Source: Medicago truncatula | Taxonomy: Eukaryota; Streptophyta; Magnoliopsida; Fabales; Fabaceae | Assembly (NCBI RefSeq): GCF_003473485.1 | Contig: NC_053048.1 | Coordinates: forward strand, 8,059,501-8,123,500 | Length of the DNA stretch: 64,000 nt | Direction: 5' to 3' | In this document: positions 25,577 to 35,445 of the stretch, one piece after another | Position numbering within the stretch: the stretch's first letter is position 1 | Layout of the letters: each line of letters begins with the position of its first letter | Notes under the pieces: generated by a model | Seen by the model: only the letters and a program-made list of their open reading frames with translations | Told to the model about the DNA's origin: nothing | Database searches by the model: none | Translations under genes and position numbers: made by a program

Positions 25577-26945
25577 TTATTCACATCAACCACATTAAAC
25601 TCAGACTTTCTTCAAGTAGCAAAGAAAGGAGAATAATAAATAATAAATTTCTCACGGATGTAAGCAAGATATTACAAATGAATTATCCAGTTATATTTTT
25701 TTTCTTCCATTTTTTATATTTTTATTTCTATTTGATTTGATCAATTTTGTGGAGAAGCAGAGCAAGTGATGTAATCTAATCATTTTTCTTACAATATAGT
25801 CTTATCGTTTTGATCCAAAATGTACAAGAAATCTTATTAAGAATGCTCGGTGCAAAAGTTTGTCTATAATGTTGGTTTGAGATTTTGGAGTGTATTTTTC
25901 TCAAGACCCTAAATTCGATTTCCACGATGCCAATTTTGGTAGGCTAATTCATACATAGCAAAACTATGGCTTTAAATGGGGCTCTTGAAGGAAAATCGTA
26001 TAACAAAATATAATATAGGTTGCGGATAAAATAAAATAATTTCCCTTTCAATGGATCCTTATGAGTGAACATGATCCGGGATCAAAGTATTACATCTTGT
26101 AGTGCAGTTCCTTTGATGTCAAATTCAATGCATGATTATTTCCTAAAATGAATAAATTCAATGGATGATCACAAGCACCGCTTGATTGGGAGGACCACTG
26201 CTCAGATGAACAAATTCCTTCGATCATAGTGCTAGTTGCTTATGAATGAAGACTTAGAGAGATACATGCGATTTTAGGGTTTCTCAATTGTGGAATTTGG
26301 TTAAGTGTTATCTTGCTTTAGCAAAAGAATTCTATTTATAGAACCACTTGTGTGTTCAAAACTAGTAGTGATCTTATAGTTGAGATTTATTATTTGTTCA
26401 GTTCAATATTGTGCCCTTAGACATTTCTCTTGCTATGTAGGAGGGAAAATTTCATCTAGGTCACCCATGTCTTTCAAAATGATTCATAAAGTATCCAGCT
26501 TTATAGTCTTCCTGGAAGACATTTGTACGACAACAAAGTACCTGACTGCTGCATCTAGGGAACACAATGGTTTTAGAAGAAAGGATGAAATGCATCACTT
26601 ATCACTATGAGAATAACTTATAATTTTTACGTAATGTTCCATATAGCATTCTCATGGCGGGTCAATCTAATAAAAATATTACTTATAATTTTATATCTAT
26701 GTGAAGACTTGATAAGTTTTTATACATGATTCGTAAGATATGATCATCAGTGTATCCACATAATAATCAATGTACTTTAATGCTATCCTACTTCACACTA
26801 AATCTTGACTACAAATGTTTTAAAAATAATGTCCTTATATTTAATAGAATATAATGATTAAGTCGTACTTAATATTCCATTTAAACGAAATAGCTATTAT
26901 AAAGACTTTATTATTTAAAAACATAAACATTAATAAAGAAACGTC
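25577..26945. other. Intergenic, no gene recognised
   Basis: Includes the 3' region of the second F-box gene. Short open frames (for example at 26380-26610) have no recognisable domain. A half-remembered repeat phrase ('ggtttgagatttggtagtgt') occurs in intron 1 of that gene at about 24487 and again near 25872, so at least one dispersed repeat is present. Confidence 0.4.
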
Positions 26946-26953
26946 TAAATAAT

Positions 26954-27886
26954 GGGAGCTCCTAATATGGTCATCAATTTTAAAGTTTCACCTATGGTCC
27001 TCTCTAATTGACCTTCTACATCAGGTTTCACTTCTTTTTTTTTTGTCCATGGCCCCATACAAGGTAATTACATTTATGCACTTCTGTATAATCTCTAGGC
27101 TAAGAATCATTTTCCTCCTCTCTCCATTTCTCTTTGTTAATCGCTACAGGCTCCTTCCTTCTTCCTCTATCTCATCTTCACCTTCACCCCTCCATTTAAA
27201 CCATAAATTTCTCCTGGAGCAATTATCTTGGTTCGTTGGTCAATTCACATCCAAGATTCCAACCCCTTCTTGCTGTGATAAACAAAAATGTGCTGAAATG
27301 TTAATTTTGTTTCTATGAAAAATATGTGGTATAAAAGTGAGATTTAGATTTTTGTAAAAAAAAAAAAAAGGTGAGATTAGAGAAATTGTAAGCCTATGTG
27401 ACTACCCATTGAGAGTACATTTTTCACGAGGGAAATTAGTTCCCTTAAAGACAAATCGCCCAAGCCCTATATTTAAATGTTGTATTTCAAAATCATTTTC
27501 ACGGTGAATTATAAACTGTATTGTCACTGGAAAGAAAAAAAAGGTGATAAACCAAAACAAGATAAGATCCAATATGAGTCCCATTTGCTTGTCCATTAGA
27601 TTTTTTATTTTTGACTGGATGCTCATTACTAGTTGGTGTAGAAGGAATCAGGTTGTATATTAACTTTAGAAAAAGAAGAAGGAATCTAGCTCAAATGATT
27701 TTCTACCTAGATACTTGGTTTTATATAGAGGGGTGCATAAGTAATCTTTGTGACTGCACTTTAAAAACGATTTTTTTTGTTGGGTGGGGTCATGAAACAA
27801 TTCTTGTTTTAAACCTGCTATGGAAGGTCATTTAGAGAGGATCATTGATGAACCCTTAAAATTGGGGACCATATTAGGGGCTCCCC
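26954..27886. mobile_element. Non-autonomous TIR element with 8-bp TSD (hAT-like)
   Basis: The left end GGGAGCTCCTAATATGG is mirrored by CCATATTAGGGGCTCCCC at the right. The flanks carry an identical 8-bp duplication, TAAATAAT (26946-26953, 27887-27894). An 8-bp duplication suggests hAT. The 933-bp interior has no transposase; the open frames at 27043-27318 and 27611-27835 lie inside it and are most likely non-coding. Confidence 0.8.
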
Positions 27887-28200
27887 TAAATAATTAATAA
27901 ATAATTATTCGATACAAACATCAAGTTCTAATAAAATTATTGATCTTTAGGTCTTACACCAACATCCCCTCAGATCGATGATAGGATTGAACCCCTGAGA
28001 TCTTTAGACAAGATACTAGATTTTCAATAAAAAAATAAAAAAATTGTTCAAAAAAAGATTTTCAAAAAATAAAATCTAATCAAGAATAAGCAGGATCATT
28101 TTATGGTTCTTTATCTTTTTCTACGCTTCTTCTTTTTCTTTGATTTTTTTTTCTACCCGTTCCGGTCATATTTTATTTATTTTCTCTGAGTTTACGTTGT

Positions 28201-28336
28201 ATTTTTTTTTCTTTGGTATAGTAGTCTAGTAGTTAGAGCTTACACAATTAAATTTGGAGAAGTAGAGTGTCTGAGATTCGAAACCCGACCCCTGCATAAA
28301 TTATGCAATGTTCATACCAACTGAGTTAAGCTTCAC
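28201..28336 (-). mobile_element. tRNA-derived SINE-like element, minus orientation
   Basis: Read on the minus strand it begins CGTGAAGCTTAACTCAGTTGG (box A-like), then GGTTTCGAATCT (box B-like), then CTACTTCTCCAAATTTAATTG and a T/A-rich tail. Flanking duplications GTTTACGTTGT are at 28190-28200 and 28337-28347. It belongs to the same family as the copies at 34506, 47478, 55942 and 60758. Confidence 0.75.
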
Positions 28337-28347
28337 GTTTACGTTGT

Positions 28348-28403
28348 TTTTTTTTTTTTTTTTTTTTTGGTACAAAAGAGGGCAAAGTCCAAGTTTACGT
28401 TGT
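28348..28403. repeat. Poly(T) and third GTTTACGTTGT copy
   Basis: A 24-base poly(T) is followed by a short segment and a third copy of GTTTACGTTGT at 28393-28403. This is consistent with a second small retroposed insertion using the same site, or a tandem slip. Confidence 0.55.
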
Positions 28404-28588
28404 TTCTTCCTTGTAAGTTCAATGACGAAGACAACAACATTTCCACGAGAGAACCAAATATAAAAAAAAAACAAAATAAAATATTATTAAAAACTAATAT
28501 ATTAAATTTAATTTAAAATAAAAAAATCATAATAATTTAATTTAGAAGGAAAAAAAAATCACTGTGTGACGAATGATATGGTTGAGAA

Positions 28589-29954
28589 TTGTATATTCTG
28601 AATTTAGTAACGGAAGATGATAATAATTTTTTATGTAAACTTCCCTTGCCCGAGAAGATCAAAGGGGCGGTCTTTGATCTGAATAGGGATGGTGCTTGGA
28701 TCCGGACGGTTTTGGTGGATTTTTTTACAAGCATTTTTGGAATATTGTGGGTGAGGATGTTCTCCATTCGGTCCAAGACTTCTTCAGAACGGGGTGCTGC
28801 TGCCTAATTTAAATTCAAATATTCTTATTCTTATTCTGAATCTACCAGGTGTTGATTCTTTGGGTGATTTTAGGCCGATTACTTTGGCAAATTTTCAGTT
28901 TAAAATTGTTACTAAAATTTTAGCTGACATGTTAGCTCATATTGCCATGCAGAATGTTTCGGTTAATCAACGAGGTTTTCTTCGAGATCGACAAATTTTT
29001 TAGTGTGTGATTATTGCTTCTAAAGCCATCAACCTTTTAGATCGTAAATGCTTTGGAGGTAATTTGGCCTCAAAAGTTGATATTAAAAAGGCTTTTGACA
29101 CTTTAGATTGAAATTTTCTTCGTCTTGTGCTTCAACAGTTTGGACTTCATTTGAGGTTTATTAATTGGATTATGGAAATTCTTCACTCTGCCCGTATATC
29201 TATTTTGGTGAATGGCAAAGCCATTTGTTTTTTCCTTGCTCCCATGGAGTTCGACAGGGTGACCCGCTCTCCCCTTTGTTATTTTGTCTTTCGTGTAGAA
29301 GTGCTTTGCCGTGGCATATCTTTGGCTCTTTCGACTGGTCATTTAAGTCCCATGAATTATTGTGAGGTATGAATTTTTCTACTCATGTGTTGTATGCGGA
29401 TGACATTCTCATATATTTCAAGGGTTAGAAGCGAAATGTTAGGTGCTTGCTTCATATTTTTCAGTTTTATTCTTAAGCTTCAGGGCAGTTGATTAATTTT
29501 TCTAAGAGCAAGTTTTATACGGGTTCCATATCTCGTGCCCACGTGAATTCTCTTTCTAACTTGTTGGGGCTTTTGCTGGTACAATTCCCTTCCAATATCT
29601 TGGTTGCCCCCATTTTTAAGGATAAACCACGAAGTATTTATTTTCAGGCTATTGCTGATTGGATTAAGGTGAAATTAGCTACTTGGAAAGGGTGGCTTCT
29701 CTCTATTATTGGCAGGGTTCAACTTGTCAAACCTATTCTTCATGGCATGTTGGTGTATTCTTTTCCTGTATCAATGGCCTGTTTCTTTGCTTAAGATGAC
29801 GGATTGTCAGATTAAAAACTTTATCTGGAGTGGGGACATTAATTATCAGAAAGTTTGTACGGTTTTTTGGAGAAAAGTTTGCCTTCCTTGGGATGCAGGC
29901 GGACTTGACCTCAAGTCTACCCGTTCTATTAATGACTCCAAACCTTTCTTGTAA
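28589..29954 (+). pseudogene. LINE (L1-type) reverse transcriptase, broken
   Basis: Fragments in several frames match a plant L1-type reverse transcriptase: FRPITLANF-like motif near 28870, F-L-R-D-R-Q-I near 28980, V-D-I-K-K-A-F-D-T-L near 29080, R-Q-G-D-P-L-S-P-L-L near 29255, and Y-A-D-D at 29393-29404, which is the catalytic motif. The C-terminal part ends with the W-S-G and C-L-P-W-D-A-G-G-L-D region near 29830-29950. In-frame stops (near 29002 and 29109) and frameshifts break it. No endonuclease domain is seen, so it is 5'-truncated. It cannot make a working enzyme as it stands. Confidence 0.85.
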
Positions 29955-31936
29955 TGTCATAGTCCACATTTTGGGATGATTTGAATTTTATAATCTGAAC
30001 TCTTTCTTGTTTGAATTCAAATTATATAATCTGAACCAGTCCTAGACTGTGTTAAAGCTCGTGTTTTGGAAGGGTTCAGAACACAAAAAATTAAAAAGTG
30101 TAAAACAACATAATAAAACACACTCAAATGATCATGGATCAGTGAAAGTTAAATCATCATATAGTATATCCATTCAAGCCCTGATTTCATCGTAGGTCAT
30201 GTCTCGAATAAAACTTTCTCAATATCTTTGAAAGGTCCGATCAATGAAGTGTCCAACTCAATAGGTAGTTTAGAACTTTACTGAAAAAAATACAGAGAAC
30301 ATGATTCTTACATCATCGTTGTTAAACCAAGATGGGTTTTAGAACAATATCTCTAAGTTTTTGATGATAACAATGTATAGAAGAACAACTGGGTACTCAA
30401 AATTTTGTTCAAGTATGTAGGACCATATAATTAAAATCTGGCTAAGAAGTCAATGTTTTGGCCCTGAAAATCAATGTTTTGGACACAAAAGATGAATTAT
30501 GATACCCAAGAGAAGCTATGATGACAAATCTCTGATTTGAAGATAGTCAACCAAAAATCCAAATCTCTAATCAAGTATTCATCAAGTTTGTATACGAAGC
30601 TCTGATCTGAAGGATCAAGTCAATGTTAATGCTCTGATGAACATTTGACCAAGACTAACTTTTGTTTTTTTGAAGAAATATCACTCTCCATGTGTCAGGA
30701 GTACTTTATTTCTTGGTGAATTAAAAGAAGACACATGTGCAACAACATATAAGTCTTTAGAAAAGAAAATGTTTTGCAACGGGTAATTTCAAAAGAAGCA
30801 AAGGAATTTTGAAATACCTTTCAACGAAAAACACCAAAAATAGAAATGGATTTTGAATATGAAGAAACATCTCAAAGAAGCTTGATGTGCTGCCAATTAT
30901 TCAAACAATTAACGCTTTATTCAAATCCCCTATAAAAATACCTTGAGCGTTTGAAGAAAAATAATAACAATCTCAATCAATTGTGTCAAAACTCAGATCA
31001 AATCTTAGCGCAAAAACACTTATAAAAATTCTTACAAACTTCTATCGTAGAACACCTTAAGGCTTTGTTTGGGAGTTTGGAGGGGAAGGGAGGGGAGGGC
31101 TTTGGGGGGTTGGAAATATATAGAAAAATGGACAAAAAAATTCACATTTTTTGAAAGAATAATTTTTTAGAGAATGATAAACTAATACTTATGATTAATA
31201 TACATTTAATTTTAAGAATATCATAATAACATAGATTGGATTTGAAAAATTCATATAAACCTTCCATAACCCCCAAAACCGTCCCCCAATACAATTTTTG
31301 AAGCCCCCTAAATGAGGGGGATTTTTTATTATTAGGAAAAAATTAACCTCCAAAGCTCTCTCCTCCCAATGTCTTCTATTTCTTCCACTTGCTCATTCTA
31401 TTTTTTCCAAAACCCTCCCCTCCCCTCCCCTCCAAACTCCCAAACAAAGCCTAAGGGCCCGTTTGGTGCACAAGATAAGAAGATATGATATGATAACACA
31501 ATTATAACCTACTTAAAATCGTTGTTTGATGCATCAATAGAAAAGGATAAAATAAACCTATTACTTATCTCATCCTATTGCTTCTTTGTAATTGTAATCC
31601 TCAGTTTTTAGTGGGTTAAGAAAATTTTGCATCTTTTCATTTTCTCCAACCCTTCAACATCAGTTGTATCTCCCCTCTCTTAAATAACCATTATCTTTCT
31701 CACATCTACAAAAATCCAACATATAAAAATTGAATAACAGGGTAGCACTCTCTGCTTCCACTAACCAATGAATTTTAGAACCCTAGAAATTGAATTCATG
31801 TGCTTAAAATCGGTTGATTTGTATTGAATTAATTTAGGCTTATTATTAACATTTTTTCTCATTAATTGAAAAACTATTGAATATAACCTCATTGGCAAGA
31901 AATACTAGTAATTTACTATTATAACCTCATTGGCAG
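29653..31936. repeat. Duplicated block, copy 1
   Basis: Collinear with 44930-46803. It starts within the LINE 3' coding part and runs past the LINE end into unrelated sequence. Differences are scattered substitutions and small indels (by eye a few percent). Copy 1 has an extra 391-bp MITE and 24 bases lost in copy 2. Because collinearity extends far beyond the LINE, this is a genomic segmental duplication or a composite element, not two separate LINE insertions. Confidence 0.85.
31061..31451. mobile_element. PIF/Harbinger-like (Tourist) MITE, 391 bp
   Basis: The left end GGCTTTGTTTGGGAGTTTGG is mirrored by CCAAACTCCCAAACAAAGCC at the right. A TAA duplication flanks it (31058-31060, 31452-31454). 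The paralogous block at 46320 reads CCTTAAGGGCCC without the element, which is the exact pre-insertion site. The ends carry runs of GGGGA/TCCCC. It has no coding capacity. Confidence 0.92.
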
Positions 31937-34450
31937 ATAATATGTATCACGTATAAGGGATAAAAAGTGTATCACGTATAATACTGATTTTTAAATTTTT
32001 AAGTTATTTTTTCACTTATATTATGTATGATTAAAAAATGTAGTATGCATCTAATTCTACAAACAATATATATAAAAATCGAAGTCCATCAAAATAAATA
32101 AATTAATTACATAGTTATTAGCGGAAATTAGTTACACTTGTGATGATCGTTGTTCGTAATTAGTTTTTTTTTTTAAAATAAATTAAACTTTGAAAAATGA
32201 CAATTATGCACATGAAATTAAGAAGATAATGAGTTTTAATAAGGATTATTATGAAATTTTGGTGGACTTTAATTTTTATAGATTGTTATTGTTGTTAGTA
32301 GAAGTATATGCTAGTATATTTGTATCAGTTATGACTTCGCCCGTGTATAAAAATAATTATTAGTACAAGTAGATGTTAGTAGATTTGTATTAGTAACGAC
32401 TTCGCCCGTGTATAATAATAATTTTTAAAGTTAACAGCGACAACTTGTTTCGTATATAATAAATCTTTTAAAGTTAACACATAAAATTAAGAAGACAGTG
32501 AATTTTAATAAGGACGGTTATGAAATTTTGAAGGACTTCGATTATATATATATATATAGTCAGGATCCGTTGACACCAGGTGTCAACGGATTCGTTGACA
32601 CCAAATCTCAACCATTCATTTAAATTGATCTAAAGGTTCACATTTATTCATTTACAAATCTCACATGATCTCTCGTTCCTTGATTGTACATAACTAATCC
32701 TCTCTCTGGTATCTTTTATTGCTGAAATCAGTGGCCATATCCTTTTCATCCTATGATGATCACTTCCTCAATCACAATGCAGATTCTTTGACTTTGATTG
32801 TGTGGTGCAATACAAAAAACTAGTTTATCAAGTAAGATTCAATTGGTGTCAACGAATTTATTTTTATTTAGAAACACTTGTTCTTTGTTATTGTAAAGAC
32901 GTGTTCCAGGATAGTAATCAATTAACCATTAACATGAAATTGTATATGTTGTCTATGGAGTTTGTGGAAGAAAGCTTTCTTTTCTTCTCTGATATAATTG
33001 TTTTAAAAACTAATCCTATCAAAGATGAGGTTTTTTAGAAACATATTATATATACTATCAAACTTTGGTCTGTCCTGTTGCCTTCCACAAAGCAGCCTTC
33101 CACAAAGCAATAGAACTATTTAGGGCACATAAATTGGGGAAAAATCAAAATTGGGTAAAAGAAAAAAATCAAATACCAACTTATAGTGAGGAAACAAACA
33201 GGGATAATTGAATTGAAGCTTGATTTCATAATAAAATTTTCACGCAAGACTATCGTCAATTTATTCATGGAGGAAGAGCACCAACCTCGACAATGAACAA
33301 GAGAGAGCAAAAGCATATACAAAATTATCAGTTTTAACCCAGATCAACGAGAAGATTCAGTAAGCTTATTAAGGTAATTGGATTTTTTCAGTTGTGGATG
33401 ATGATAATCGTATACACGACAGAAAAGGTGAATTGGTTTAAAAACTATTATGACCTTTTGATCAAATAAATTAGATGGTTAAGATTTGGTGTTAACGAAT
33501 CCGTTGACACGGATCCTGTCTCATATATATATATATAGTAGAAGTAGATGTTAGTAAATTTGTATCGGTCCCCCATAAAAAAAGTAGGTATTAGTGACGA
33601 CTTCGCCTATGTATAATAATAATTTTTAAAGTTAATAATGACAACTTGTTTCGTGTATAATAAATATTTTATAATATATTCTCTCAAAAAAATATTTTAT
33701 AATATATATAAGTGATGACATGTCACATGGTTAATAATTATTTTAAAATTTATATGAGCGACAACTTGTTTATTATGTTATAATTTTTTTAATGTGTACT
33801 CAATAATAACATGTATCACGTATGATATTGATATTTTTAATTTTTAAGTTAATTTTTCACTTATATTATAATTAAAAAATAGAGAATACATGTTTTAGCG
33901 ATTTTTTCCTCGCGAACTCATCACTACTCGTTTCTATAAATATAGAGAAACTAATTTATTAGTTTTTTAAAAAACTAATTACAGAAAATGGTCATGTATA
34001 ACTAATTTCCACTGATAACTGTAGACTAATTTATTTATTTTGCTGGACTTCGTTTTTTAGATATTGTTAGAAGAAGTACAAGTTAGTAGATTTGTATCAG
34101 TGATAATTTCGCTATAATAATAATTATTAAAATTTTCTTTTAAGTTAACAATAACAACTTGTTTCTTGTATAGTAAATATTTTTTAATGGATATAAATAT
34201 ATATAAGTGATGACATGTCATATGGTTAATAATTATCTTAAAATTCATATCGGCTACAACTTGTCTCTTTGTGTTATAATTATTTTGAATTTGAACTCAA
34301 GGATAACAAATGCCGTGCATAAATTTTTTTTTTTTAAGTTAATTTTTCACTTACGTTATGGTTTGAAAAAAAAAAGAAGAATAATGTTTTTTTGAAGGAA
34401 GGAGAATAATATTTAATAATATATATCAGTGTATCTCTTGTCTCGTGTAT
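31937..34450. repeat. Degenerate repeat array, ~0.5-kb units
   Basis: Imperfect copies of a unit containing AGTAGAAGTAGATGTTAGTA, then ...GACTTCGCC..GTGTATAATAATA, then ACAACTTGTTTCGTGTATAAT occur near 32299, 32361, 33538 and 34068. A second shared stretch (GTGATGACATGTCA..ATGGTTAATAATTAT, then TTAAGTTAATTTTTCACTTA) occurs near 33713 and 34208, with a partial copy near 31980. One copy is split by the transposon at 32559-33520. No gene is supported. Divergence is high, so the array is old. Confidence 0.65.
32559..33520. mobile_element. TIR transposon (~960 bp) with subterminal hairpin
   Basis: The left end CAGGATCCGTTGACACC and the right end CGTTGACACGGATCCTG are inverted; similarity extends about 80 bases inward (ACCAAATCTCAACCAT against ATGGTTAAGATTTGGT). 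Just inside the left end, ATCCGTTGACACC and GGTGTCAACGGAT form a 27-base palindrome. Both sides abut (TA)n. The interior has no recognisable transposase. Superfamily is not assigned because the duplication is masked by (TA)n. Confidence 0.75.
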
Positions 34451-34505
34451 AATAATTATTTTATAATATATATCAGTGATGACAAATCATATGTTCAATA
34501 CTTAT

Positions 34506-34594
34506 GTCTTCGTGAGCTTAGCTCAGTTGGTTTGAACAATGCATAATATATGCAAGGTCCGGGGTTCAAACCTCGACCACTACCAAAATATGTA
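34506..34594 (+). mobile_element. tRNA-like SINE, short copy
   Basis: It carries TAGCTCAGTTGG (box A) at 34519-34530 and GGGGTTCAAACCTCG (box B) at 34561-34575. The 10-bp duplication CAATACTTAT flanks it (34496-34505, 34595-34604). No tRNA cloverleaf is complete and it is embedded in a duplication, so it is a retroposon rather than a tRNA gene. Confidence 0.75.
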
Positions 34595-34994
34595 CAATAC
34601 TTATTTTAAAATTTATATCAACATGTCTTGTTTATAATATTTTTTAAAAAATTTTGCGCAGTAATAACTTTGTTTCGTTTACACCAATTATTTTAAAATT
34701 CTAAAGTGATGACCTGACCTTGTATAATATATTTGGTTACTCTTTTTTAAAACTTGTCTCTTAAACTATTTATACCTCGTTTGTTACTGCCTCACTTCAA
34801 ATCTATACATCACTCTTTTTCTACTACTCTCTTTGGTATATTGTACGTATCAAATGATCAATGTTTTATCGTTATTTTTAAGTAACAGTGAAATTTATTT
34901 ACCTTATGTTTTTATGAATATAAAAAAAATTAAATTTTAATATTCATTAATTAATGTAACAACACGTCTTTAGATCTTGTAAAAAAACACGTCG

Positions 34995-34996
<2 letters not shown>

Positions 34997-35042
<46 letters not shown>
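34997..35042. repeat. (AT)n-(GT)n microsatellite
   Basis: A run of about 19 AT units is followed by GTGTGTGTGT. It is upstream of the DENR gene and likely length-variable. A (TTTTTA)n run follows at about 35155-35185. Confidence 0.95.
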
Positions 35043-35044
<2 letters not shown>

Positions 35045-35321
35045 AAAATAATATTTATTAAACTATATTTTTAGAGGTTAAATAAACTACTACTATTTTT
35101 TTTATTATTTGATAAGGAAATTATTATTATTATCATTTTTTTTAAAGAAATTGTTTTTATTTTTATTTTTATTTTTATTTTTATTATGTTACACTAATTT
35201 TGCAATAAAAAAAGTCTATACCCCTTTACCCCTTTCTATCTAGGACAAACCATATTCATTTCAAAGTTAATTTTCTCTCTCTTCACCAAAGAAAATCTGG
35301 AAAACTCTCTCATTCTCAAAC

Positions 35322-35330
35322 AAACCCTAG
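35322..35330 (+). promoter_or_regulatory. Telo-box-like motif upstream of DENR gene
   Basis: AAACCCTAG lies about 115 bases before the ATG. Telo-boxes (AAACCCTAA) are common in plant promoters of translation-related genes, which fits the downstream gene. The match is one base off consensus. Confidence 0.4.
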
Positions 35331-35445
35331 CCGGTGGTCGTTACATTGCTCCACCATCTTCATCCTCTCCTTTTCATCTGTAATTATACTAAAAGGAGCG
35401 GCGAAATATCAATTGAAGAAGTTAACCTTTCACTGCATAATAGCA

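Noticed and set aside
27043..27318. 91-codon frame with a hydrophobic start
   Set aside because: Lies inside the 8-bp-TSD element and has no recognisable domain.
32802..33038. 78-codon open frame inside the TIR transposon
   Set aside because: No transposase motif; length is within chance for AT-rich DNA.
34506..34594. Possible tRNA gene (good box A and box B)
   Set aside because: No full acceptor stem or cloverleaf, and a 10-bp duplication flanks it; it belongs to a family of similar copies.
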